Shown: piece after piece, positions 6,852-13,773 of the stretch
How the letters are laid out: each line of letters opens with the position of its first letter
Position numbering within the stretch: the stretch's first letter is position 1
Assembly: GCA_964354365.1 (NCBI GenBank)
Contig: CAYGZM010000101.1
Coordinates: 1 to 13,773 of the forward strand
Reading direction: 5' to 3'
DNA: 13,773 nt
Source: CAYGZM01 sp964354365
GTDB lineage: Bacteria > Planctomycetota > Phycisphaerae > Sedimentisphaerales > Anaerobacaceae
Program-made: the position numbers and the translations under genes
The notes under the pieces: model-generated
Told to the model about the DNA's origin: nothing
Seen by the model: only the letters and a program-made list of their open reading frames with translations
Databases searched by the model: none

Positions 6852-9599
6852 ATGCTAAATTCCTTATTCGATGATGGTTCTAAAGCGACTCTGCACACGT
6901 TTCCCGTATTATTTGCCCTTGTGCTTGTAGTGATTGCCCCAATCTCGGCGCACGCCAAGACCGTCGTCGAATGGGACTTCACGAAAGGGACCCTCGGCTG
7001 GACGCCGAACGCAAGGGTCAAGGAGCTGATTTCCACGCCGGAAGGTCTGCTTGTCAGATCAACAGGTGAAGATCCCTGGATAGAAGGCCCGTCCGTTGAC
7101 TTGCCCGGCGATGAGATTACCAGGGTCAAAATCCGAATGAAATCCACAGCCGACACGGGCGCCGAGCTTTTCTACGGCAGGGCGTTCAGCGCCGGAAACT
7201 CGGTTCGATTCAGCGTCCGCAATGACGGCGAGTGGCGCGATTATTCCCTCGTCATACCCGACAGGCTCGCGGGCGCCGCCCGTTTCCGCCTTGACCCCTG
7301 TATGGACGCGGGCGAGCTGACAATTGCCTCTATCAGGGTCGAAGCCCTCAGCGAGATAGTCCCTCCAACGCCGCAAAAACCTGCACTGCCGGACAAGAGC
7401 TTTGGCGCGCCGGCATCCGTCAAGTCCGGTCCCATCGAGCTTGAGCACTACAAAGGCAAATGGGGGAATTTCGCCGTCAAGGTGAACGGCGAGGAAATGG
7501 CCGCCGGCCACCAGGGCGGTCTTGTCTGTTTCGTTCTTGACGAGCAGCCCCAGTGGCTCGATCTCCGGGACGCAAAGGTGACATTTCAAAACGGCCCGGA
7601 GGGCTCCCTCACAATCGCCGCTGTGGTCAGCGATGGCAAAGGGGCAGCCTGGCAGTTTCAAAGAAGCATAAAGCCCGGCCCGCAAGCCCCAGGGGCTGCT
7701 AACGGAGGGACGCTCCTGATTAAGACCCTGGTGAAAGTCGATAAAGACCGGGACATCATCCAAATACCCTGGCTCACCTTATTTCCGGGCCTCGGTGCGT
7801 TCGGGCAGTCCAAATACCAGGGCCTCTTTGCGGGTCTCGAATATCTCAGCGACGAGCCGAGCAGCAGCACCGCCGACATAACGACCTCTGAGCACGTCCG
7901 CCGCATCCCCGACCCGGTCAAAATAACCTTTCCGCTTATGGCGATAGCTCACAACGGCGGCTACATCGGCCTGATCTGGGAGCCGTCCGATATGGTCGCT
8001 GCCGTTTTTGATTCGCCCGACAGGATTCATAATTCCGGCGCGCATCTTATGGCTCTTACCGGCCCCGCCGTAGGAGAGCGCCGCTTCGAGAACGCCTTTT
8101 GCGCACATACGCCGCTCCGGCTCGAAGCCGGCAAGACTCTTGAAGTCTCCGCAATGATTATCGGCGGCAAGGGCAAGACCGTCATCTCCGCAGTCAAGCA
8201 TTACGTCGATTTGAAGGGCCTGCCCGATGTCCCTCAATTTGAGGGAGGCTTCGCCGCCGCCGTTAATCTGCTCGCCTACGGCTGGCTCGATTCGCAGATA
8301 AACAACGACGGCCTTTTCAGACACGCGGTCTGGGGCAGCAGCTTCGGCCCGCAACCCGCCGCCGACGCGGTGATGTATATCGACTGGCTCGCCGGCTATG
8401 TCGAAGATAGAAATCTGCGAGAAAGACTCAATGTCCAGAAGGATCAATCGCTCGGCAAGATACCTCCGGACCAGGCGTTCTCAAGCGCCATCGGCCACGC
8501 GCATATTCAATCGGCCCCCTTCGTGTTCGGCGGTGTCCCTGAATTCGTCAGGCAAAAGCGGGATAGCGCCATAGCTTCACTCGGCGGCTTCGACGAAAAC
8601 GGCATAATGCAGTACAGGCCCGGCGGGACAGACTATTCCACAACCCACTTCGCAAAGCACGCCAACGGTTTGGCAGGTCGGACCGTCGTCAATATCCTCG
8701 AAGGCGCCGCCATCTCCGCCGACAAAGAGCTGATCGCCAAAGCGCTCGACCTGCTCGACAAACAGACCACCCTCTACGCCGAGACCGTTCCTCGCGGCGC
8801 CCAGACCTGGGAAGTGCCCCTCCATACGCCCGACATACTCGCCTCGGCCTATATGGTCAGGGCCTATACCCTCGGCTACATCATTTCCGGCAAGGAGGAT
8901 TACCTTGAGCAGGCGAGGTATTGGGCCTGGACGGGCATCCCCTTTGTATATCTCTATCCGCCGACCGCCGGGCGAGTCGGCAACTACGCTACGATTGCCG
9001 TATTTGGCGCGACCAATTGGCAGGCGCCGGCTTGGTTTGGCCAGCCGGTGCAGTGGTGCGGCCTGGTCTATTGCTCCGCCCTGCACCTGCTCAGCGACGT
9101 CGATCCGCAGGGCCCGTGGGAGAAAATCGCAAAAGGAATCACGTCCACCGGCCTTCAAATGACCTGGCCGCTCACCGACAAAGAACGACAGGGCCTCCTG
9201 CCAGATTTCTTTCATCTGCGAGAGCAGATAAGTGACGGTCCGGCCATAAACCCCGGAACCGTCCAGGCACACCTGCCCGAGCTTTACGCTATGGGAAAGA
9301 TATATGATCTAAAAAGGCTGCCGGTTCACGGCTGGTTCGTTCACGCCCCCTGCAGAATACGCCAGGTCAAAGAAGAAAAGGATACGATTCTGCTCGCGGT
9401 GGACGGCTGGGCGCGAAAGCAGTATCACGTCCTGATTTCCGGCATCGAAAAGGAGCCGAAGGAAGTCCTCGCGCGCGACTTCACGCAGACATCCTCGGAG
9501 CCGCCACCCCTAAAACCTGCTGACGCCAAATTCCACCCCGACATAAAATCCCTGATAATCACCCTGACCACCCCGGCAGAAATCCAAATCCGCCCCTGA
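6852..9599 (+). CDS. Large secreted multidomain protein, possible carbohydrate-active enzyme
   Basis: I do not recognise the family. Of 915 residues, 1-35 form a signal peptide (hydrophobic FPVLFALVLVVIAPI, cleavage likely after AHA). Residues about 36-170 are beta-rich and look like a carbohydrate-binding beta-sandwich (VVEWDFTKGTLGWTPN at the start, GEWRDYSLVIP, ELTIASIRVE at the end). A Pro-rich linker (VPPTPQKPALP) leads to a long beta-rich region (about 190-450), then a helical region (about 460-830) with repeated helix pairs such as VVNILEGAAISADKELIAKALDLL and TPDILASAYMVRAYTLGYIISGKEDYLEQARYWA. The last 80 residues return to beta strands. This beta-sandwich plus alpha/alpha-toroid plan recalls polysaccharide lyases and some glycoside hydrolases, but no catalytic residues can be assigned, so the enzymatic role is inference. 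Its place behind a symporter supports a role in nutrient processing. It ends 59 nt from the convergent propeller gene; that gap shows no clear hairpin terminator. Confidence 0.75.
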   Translation: MLNSLFDDGSKATLHTFPVLFALVLVVIAPISAHAKTVVEWDFTKGTLGWTPNARVKELISTPEGLLVRSTGEDPWIEGPSVDLPGDEITRVKIRMKSTADTGAELFYGRAFSAGNSVRFSVRNDGEWRDYSLVIPDRLAGAARFRLDPCMDAGELTIASIRVEALSEIVPPTPQKPALPDKSFGAPASVKSGPIELEHYKGKWGNFAVKVNGEEMAAGHQGGLVCFVLDEQPQWLDLRDAKVTFQNGPEGSLTIAAVVSDGKGAAWQFQRSIKPGPQAPGAANGGTLLIKTLVKVDKDRDIIQIPWLTLFPGLGAFGQSKYQGLFAGLEYLSDEPSSSTADITTSEHVRRIPDPVKITFPLMAIAHNGGYIGLIWEPSDMVAAVFDSPDRIHNSGAHLMALTGPAVGERRFENAFCAHTPLRLEAGKTLEVSAMIIGGKGKTVISAVKHYVDLKGLPDVPQFEGGFAAAVNLLAYGWLDSQINNDGLFRHAVWGSSFGPQPAADAVMYIDWLAGYVEDRNLRERLNVQKDQSLGKIPPDQAFSSAIGHAHIQSAPFVFGGVPEFVRQKRDSAIASLGGFDENGIMQYRPGGTDYSTTHFAKHANGLAGRTVVNILEGAAISADKELIAKALDLLDKQTTLYAETVPRGAQTWEVPLHTPDILASAYMVRAYTLGYIISGKEDYLEQARYWAWTGIPFVYLYPPTAGRVGNYATIAVFGATNWQAPAWFGQPVQWCGLVYCSALHLLSDVDPQGPWEKIAKGITSTGLQMTWPLTDKERQGLLPDFFHLREQISDGPAINPGTVQAHLPELYAMGKIYDLKRLPVHGWFVHAPCRIRQVKEEKDTILLAVDGWARKQYHVLISGIEKEPKEVLARDFTQTSSEPPPLKPADAKFHPDIKSLIITLTTPAEIQIRP

Positions 9600-9658
9600 C
9601 GTGCCCGATTGCCGAGGGGCGAGTCCAGGCGGGCCGGGATTGCGAATAGGCTGGCGTG

Positions 9659-10939
9659 CTATTGTTTCTTGGCGATGCAGTAGAGGTTTTTGTCCGAGCG
9701 GATGAAGATGCAGTTGTGCGAGACAGCCGGGCTGGCGCAGCACTTCTCATTTAGCTCATTTGTTGCGAGCATCTTATATTTTGGGCCCGACTCGATTACG
9801 GTGGTCGCGCCCTGTTCCGAGAGAAAATATATCCTGCCGTCCGCCCAGACCGGAGAAGCGGAATGTTTGCCTCTTTGACGTTCTGTCCAGAGGACTTCGC
9901 CTGTAGCGGCCTTGACACACTCGGCCAAGCCGGTCTCCGTTACCAGAAAAAGGTGGGGCCTTGCATAGAGCATTGAGGGTATCTTGGGGACATCGCTCTT
10001 TGATTCCCAGGCGATGTTTGTTGAGGTGACGTCGCCTTTGCCGCCGGTTCGGACGGCCCGGATGGCGGAGTCGCCGAAACCGGACGTGGCGAAGATCAGG
10101 CCGTCGCCGCCTACGAGGGAAGGCACAACGCCCTCGCCCGAGTTCGAGACGGTCCATATCAGTTCGCCGGTATTCAAATCGAAGCCCTGGACAACGTCGC
10201 CGGCCCCGCTTATGAGCAGGTCGGCGGTGTTTTCGGTGATGACCAAGGGCGTGACGTGGCCGATACGAGAAGCCCCGCGCCTGCCTTTCCAGCGAGGCTT
10301 TCCGGTGTTCTTATCCAGAGCGAGTATGAGGGCTTGGTCCCAGGGCTTCTGCCAGCCGAGGTACTTGTCCGGGCCGGAGCTGCTGCCGTCGAATGCGATT
10401 ATGAGCGTGTCTTTGTATAGTACGGGTGAAACCGCTAGGCCGTGCTCGCCGTAGAACTCGAAGTCGCTGTTGGTCCACACTACCGAGCCGTCGAGTGATA
10501 CGGCGAGTATGGTCCCGTCGCATGCAAGGACATAGACTTTTTGCCCGTCTGTTGCCGGCGTCGAGGATGCGTATGAGTTGAAAGGCTGCTTATGGCCGGG
10601 CTTCTGGCGAAAAATCTCCTTGTCCCAGAGCACCGCGCCGGTCAGGCGATTGATGCGCAGAAGTCGCAGTGATGCGCCTCCATCCGCAGCAGTTGTTACG
10701 AAGACATCATCGTCAAAGACGATTGGCGACGACCAGCCCTCGCCTGGAATCGGGGCGCGCCATAGTATGTTCGACGCGGGACTCCACGTTACGGGGATAT
10801 CCTTTTCGTCTGATATGCCCTGACGTGTCGGTCCGCGGAAGCAAGGCCAGTTCTCAGCGGATACGGAAGTTGCGGTCAGAGCGGCCAGACAACTCAGGAA
10901 GAGAAATCGGGACAACGTGCTTGTATGTGTCATTCGCAT
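9659..10939 (-). CDS. Secreted PQQ-like beta-propeller repeat protein
   Basis: A 426-residue exported protein. ATG 10939 is followed by a signal peptide (FLFLSCLAALTATSVSA) with cleavage likely before ENWPCFRGPTRQG, the mature N-terminus typical of planctomycete PQQ-like proteins. Blades recur with the form 'D..TG...W', for example RLTGAVLWDKEIF, KNTGKPRWKG, LNTGELIWTV and AATGEVLWTERQRG, each after a hydrophobic strand such as KVYVLACDGTILAVSLDG. The C-terminal HSASPVWADGRIYFLSEQG and ASPAVSHNCIFIRSDKNLYCI are also typical. The family (PQQ_2/WD40-like) often serves as a binding scaffold; I see no evidence for bound PQQ or dehydrogenase activity. The frame extends 16 codons further up to ATG 10987, but the inner ATG has a Shine-Dalgarno site and directly precedes the signal peptide. 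ATG 10933, two codons later, is a near-equivalent alternative. Confidence 0.88.
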   Translation of the reverse strand: MRMTHTSTLSRFLFLSCLAALTATSVSAENWPCFRGPTRQGISDEKDIPVTWSPASNILWRAPIPGEGWSSPIVFDDDVFVTTAADGGASLRLLRINRLTGAVLWDKEIFRQKPGHKQPFNSYASSTPATDGQKVYVLACDGTILAVSLDGSVVWTNSDFEFYGEHGLAVSPVLYKDTLIIAFDGSSSGPDKYLGWQKPWDQALILALDKNTGKPRWKGRRGASRIGHVTPLVITENTADLLISGAGDVVQGFDLNTGELIWTVSNSGEGVVPSLVGGDGLIFATSGFGDSAIRAVRTGGKGDVTSTNIAWESKSDVPKIPSMLYARPHLFLVTETGLAECVKAATGEVLWTERQRGKHSASPVWADGRIYFLSEQGATTVIESGPKYKMLATNELNEKCCASPAVSHNCIFIRSDKNLYCIAKKQ

Positions 10940-10947
10940 CAGCAGTA

Positions 10948-10954
10948 CACCTTT
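10948..10954 (-). promoter_or_regulatory. Ribosome binding site deciding the propeller gene start
   Basis: AAAGGTG on the - strand lies 8 nt before ATG 10939. It selects this start over the in-frame ATG at 10987, whose extra residues (MLCGVPFPKSIKGVLL) would disturb the signal peptide. Confidence 0.5.
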
Positions 10955-11015
10955 AATAGACTTCGGAAACGGAACACCGCATAACAATCAGCCGACATTC
11001 CCAAATACGGTTTTA

Positions 11016-11047
11016 ATTAGAGTACCAGATTTGTACTGAGCGGGCAA
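11016..11047 (-). promoter_or_regulatory. Possible promoter with a 17-bp dyad upstream of the propeller gene
   Basis: In the 168-nt gap between the fusion gene and the propeller gene, AGTAC (11021-11025) and GTACT (11033-11037) form a perfect 5-bp dyad with a 7-nt centre. On the - strand TTGCCC (11047-11042), a 17-nt spacer and TACTCT (11024-11019) make a weak promoter; TCTAAT (11021-11016) is a better -10 box but at poor spacing. The dyad lies inside this core, where a repressor would act. The TACA...TGGTA order faintly recalls BlaI/MecI operators, but the match is too weak to name. The rest of the gap shows nothing clear. Confidence 0.3.
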
Positions 11048-11107
11048 CTGCTTTGAGTCTCTCCTCGCGCGATACTCGACATCCATTACTCGGACTGCGC
11101 CGGAGCG

Positions 11108-13773
11108 TTATTTGTCCTGGTTAGCGGGCGGGATTGGCTTCAGTTCAGCGGGTGGCGCTTCAATGGCGGAATTCCGGGGTGGGGCGTTTGAAATGTCGGG
11201 CCGGGCCGGGCTGGTCAGGCCCGTCTTAAACTCCATGACGCGACGGCCGATTTCGTCGTACATTTCCCTGGTTGAGTCCGATTCATCGCGAAGGAACTGA
11301 ATTTCCTGCTGTATTTGGGCTATCCGGACGGTCTCGGCATCTTCCTCTTTCAGCCTCTCTCGAAGGCGGTCCTCGTATGACTTATTCTGTTCCAGCTCAG
11401 TCTGTGCCCTAATCAGTTTTTGTCTATATGTTTCCGCCGCCTGCTTAGCCATTAGATTGTCGAAAGTTGCAGCGACCTCTTGTTTGGCCTGTTCGAGACG
11501 GGCCTTTAAGGCTTCGAGGAGGGCGGCCTTGTTCTTGACCTCGGGGCCGTCGTTCGTCGAAGTCTGGCGCGCAAGGAGCAGCTCCATCTCGACCTGTGCG
11601 GCCTTCTCAGCGAGGGCCCTTACGGTTGCGTCATTGTTGACGTATTCCTGCCGCATCTTGAGCAGTTCCTGCGGCGGCAGCGGCTGGTCTTTGCCTTGCT
11701 CAAGCAGTTTGAGGTCGGTTTCGAGCTGCATTCTGCTTGATTCCGTCTTGGCCAGCTCATTCATCAGGCCGGCAACGCGCTGAAGCATAAGGTCCTGGCG
11801 AGTCGTTAGTTCAGCCATTCCGTGTTCTCGCTGGAGCTGGCGGATTTTTTGCTGGAGGTCTTTGAGCTTGTCGGCCAACTCCTTGCGCTGGTCTTCGAGG
11901 CCCTTCACTTGCTCGGTTCGCAGGGCTTGCTCTTCTTTGGCCTTGACATCATCGGCAGAACGGGGCCTTTTGAGTGTCTCATTGTCGGAGGGTCGGTCAA
12001 GCTGACCGATTAGTTGCATTATCTGTTGGAGATCGGACTCGCCTGCCTGGACTATCAACTGGTTGAGCCGACTATCGGCGACGATCTTGGCCTTCTCAGA
12101 GAGTGTGGGCAGGTCATTGAGCAGCCGGGCGGCTTGCTCACAATCAGCGTACTCGAGCGGGAAGATCTCAACGACGATGTCAGAAGGACCCGATTGGGCT
12201 CTGCCAATCTCTGGCACGTCGATTTTCTGGATCAAATCCGCTATCCTTTTGAGGTCGGCTTCGGTTGCGTTGATGATTAACTGGTTTGAGTTTGTATCGG
12301 TGACGATTGTAACACCTTGCATGTCCACGAGCAGGGGACGGAGTATATAAGAGGCCTCTCCGCAGTCGGCGTATCGCAGTTTGAAAATCACGAGACTCTT
12401 GCCTTCTGTTGCCTGCGAATTATTATCTGCCGGCTTTCGGCGGCTGCTCTTGCTCGCCTCGGACCTCGTTTGGAATCGGGCCAGCTCTACTTTGAGGGTG
12501 TCGGGCGTTTCAAAATCAATATCGTCGATGCACCATTTATCCTCTTGCTTTGTCAGGTGGAAGAGGAGCTGTCCGTCGCGGCTGCGGTCGTCCTTTACGG
12601 TTGTAGTTGTGACAAGGCCTTCGTTGTCGTCGGCGACGACGGAGTTGATCTCTACAGGTTGTTCAGCGAGGATCGTGCGCAGGTCTTTAAGCTGCTCGGC
12701 AACGGCCATTTGGGTATTTAGCAGCTCAAATGAGTGTGGGGCCTGACCTTTGACCATTGCGATGAGCTCTTCGACCACCCTGGCAGGCTCGGGCCTGGAG
12801 GAAGGGAATGCTTGTGCATCGAGAGTGTCAACGCGTATGGATGTGACGACTTGTGGCGCTACGGTGAAGCTTACCTCTTCTTTTGATCCTTTGTTCGGCA
12901 GCAAATCATCGGCGGGTGTTGTCTGGCCCGCACGGATTATGTGCGGGGTCAACTGGATGATGATGGTCTGGTTCGGTTTTTCAGCGTCTTGCAGGCCTCC
13001 GATGAAGACGGTGCCGCCATCGCCGGTCGTGACTACGGCGCTGCACTCAGTGGTTTTTATAAGGGGTATTTGAATTTCCTGACCTCTGGCGACCTTGTGA
13101 GTTGTGAAGGTGGGGTCTGTTTGCGTAAAGATAAAGTCTGTGCGGATGTTGGTGTTGTCAACGACTTGAGCCTTGACCCTGATTTTGTAACCGCCGTGTA
13201 CGGTTTTCATGATTGGCTTGGGGCCTTTGCCGGGCTGCTCGGTGTACCCGGTGGTGTAGGGCATGTCGTTGCCGACGAACATGACGGCTTCTTCGCCTTC
13301 GAGTGTTATTACCCTGGGAGCTGTGAGGACTCTTACATCTTTGCTCTGTTTGCTTAACGTTTCCAGCTCGTCGGCAAAGGCCTTGTCGCAGCGGACGAAG
13401 ACGTTGCCGTTGTCGGCATCCTTAATGAGCTTGGAGTCCTTGGGCACCTGGAAGATCTTGAACTCGAAGAGCGTCTGTACTCGGGTTTCGTTTGCGTCGG
13501 TAACGTACACCGGCGGCGCCGGCGGGATGTTGTTGGCGTCCGGCACGTGGGTGGTGGCAGCGTCCGCGGTGGCGCCGGTTGAACGTCTGCGCGAAATCGC
13601 AAGTGTTGTCGGTATTGCCAATGCCAGTATCAAGAGGGCGGCAATCAGAGCAGCGGCCCAGTTGAAGCGTGGTTTAGGAGCCGAACCCTTGCCTATCAGG
13701 CGGCATATCCGTGTAAACAGGTTGCCTCCGTTTGCCGCGAGCGCCAATTCACCCTGGCCGCCTCGAATCCTTT
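11108..13773 (-). CDS. Membrane-anchored fusion: BlaR1/M56-type end, secretin-like domain, NolW-like repeats, Wzz-like coiled coil (partial)
   Basis: The gene runs off the right edge: the frame is open from 13771, so at least 887 residues are present and the N-terminus is missing. Residues here are numbered from the in-frame TTG at 13747, which I doubt is the true start. The first part (ELALAANGGNLFTRICRLIGK, then a helix at 30-51) resembles the end of the BlaR1/M56 metallopeptidase membrane domain. Residues 88-272 are secretin-like: VRVLTAPRVITLEGEEAVMFVG, then TTGDGGTVFIGGL and IIIQLTPHII. Residues 320-420 look NTF2-like (LLFHLTKQEDKWCIDDIDF). Two secretin_N/NolW-like repeats follow at 451-513 (LVIFKLRYADCGEASYIL) and 523-586 (VVEIFPLEYADCEQAARLL), each with a NQLI strand. 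Residues 600-845 are a long coiled coil like the periplasmic part of Wzz/GumC proteins (EYVNNDATVRALAEKAAQVE). A Pro-rich tail ends the protein. The mature part is probably periplasmic. The domain assignments are by eye, and the function is unknown. Confidence 0.75.
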   Translation of the reverse strand, partial: RIRGGQGELALAANGGNLFTRICRLIGKGSAPKPRFNWAAALIAALLILALAIPTTLAISRRRSTGATADAATTHVPDANNIPPAPPVYVTDANETRVQTLFEFKIFQVPKDSKLIKDADNGNVFVRCDKAFADELETLSKQSKDVRVLTAPRVITLEGEEAVMFVGNDMPYTTGYTEQPGKGPKPIMKTVHGGYKIRVKAQVVDNTNIRTDFIFTQTDPTFTTHKVARGQEIQIPLIKTTECSAVVTTGDGGTVFIGGLQDAEKPNQTIIIQLTPHIIRAGQTTPADDLLPNKGSKEEVSFTVAPQVVTSIRVDTLDAQAFPSSRPEPARVVEELIAMVKGQAPHSFELLNTQMAVAEQLKDLRTILAEQPVEINSVVADDNEGLVTTTTVKDDRSRDGQLLFHLTKQEDKWCIDDIDFETPDTLKVELARFQTRSEASKSSRRKPADNNSQATEGKSLVIFKLRYADCGEASYILRPLLVDMQGVTIVTDTNSNQLIINATEADLKRIADLIQKIDVPEIGRAQSGPSDIVVEIFPLEYADCEQAARLLNDLPTLSEKAKIVADSRLNQLIVQAGESDLQQIMQLIGQLDRPSDNETLKRPRSADDVKAKEEQALRTEQVKGLEDQRKELADKLKDLQQKIRQLQREHGMAELTTRQDLMLQRVAGLMNELAKTESSRMQLETDLKLLEQGKDQPLPPQELLKMRQEYVNNDATVRALAEKAAQVEMELLLARQTSTNDGPEVKNKAALLEALKARLEQAKQEVAATFDNLMAKQAAETYRQKLIRAQTELEQNKSYEDRLRERLKEEDAETVRIAQIQQEIQFLRDESDSTREMYDEIGRRVMEFKTGLTSPARPDISNAPPRNSAIEAPPAELKPIPPANQDK

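Noticed and set aside
7059..7763. Long - strand open frame (234 codons) opposite the secreted protein; similar ones at 7779-8447 and 8577-9272
   Set aside because: These are shadows of a gene with a signal peptide and coherent domain plan; their translations are low in recognisable structure and have no start signals.
9600..9658. Terminator between the convergent secreted-protein and propeller genes
   Set aside because: Only a 4-bp GCCC/GGGC pairing is visible and no T-run follows on either strand.
11085..11107. Short GC hairpin (CTCGG/CCGGAG) just after the fusion gene, as a terminator
   Set aside because: The stem is only about 5 bp with a bulge and no T-tract follows on the - strand.

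Overview
The window (about 13.8 kb, moderately GC-rich, coding almost end to end) looks like chromosome from a Gram-negative-type bacterium, most likely a member of the Planctomycetota (Phycisphaerae-like). This placement is inferred from gene content: a secreted PQQ-type propeller protein with a mature N-terminus of the 'NWPCFRGP' type, a BlaR1/M56-type membrane segment fused to a long periplasmic region, a large secreted protein of unknown family, a TPR-tailed O-antigen ligase, and weak or absent Shine-Dalgarno signals. No RNA genes, CRISPR arrays, transposases or phage genes were seen, and no gene-free stretch exceeds 300 bases.

Left part (1-4135, + strand): a possible tail of an upstream gene, a DUF4416 protein, a WecA/MraY-family polyprenyl-phosphate sugar-1-phosphate transferase, and an 805-residue O-antigen ligase/polymerase (Wzy_C) with a TPR-like C-terminus. 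The transferase frame overlaps both neighbours, and its first membrane helix lies upstream of any ATG, GTG or TTG codon, so a non-canonical start is likely. The ligase gene carries two in-frame palindromic DNA elements in loops between membrane helices; one is built from 7-bp repeats. The transferase and ligase fit assembly of a lipid-linked surface glycan: the first loads sugar-phosphate onto the lipid, the second transfers or polymerises the glycan outside the membrane.

Middle (4145-9599): queG (epoxyqueuosine reductase, last step of queuosine synthesis) runs on the - strand, tail to tail with the ligase gene. Divergent from it are a sodium:solute symporter (SSS family) and, 50 bp downstream, a 915-residue secreted multidomain protein. 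The pair looks like an outside-processing plus uptake unit, probably for a carbohydrate, but the substrate is unknown.

Right part (9659-13773, - strand): a secreted PQQ-like beta-propeller protein lies downstream of a large gene that runs off the right edge. That gene is the most unusual item: the end of a BlaR1/M56-type membrane region is followed by a secretin-like domain, an NTF2-like region, two secretin_N/NolW-like repeats and a roughly 250-residue coiled coil resembling polysaccharide chain-length (Wzz/GumC) proteins. A 17-bp dyad lies between the two genes, in the likely promoter of the propeller gene.
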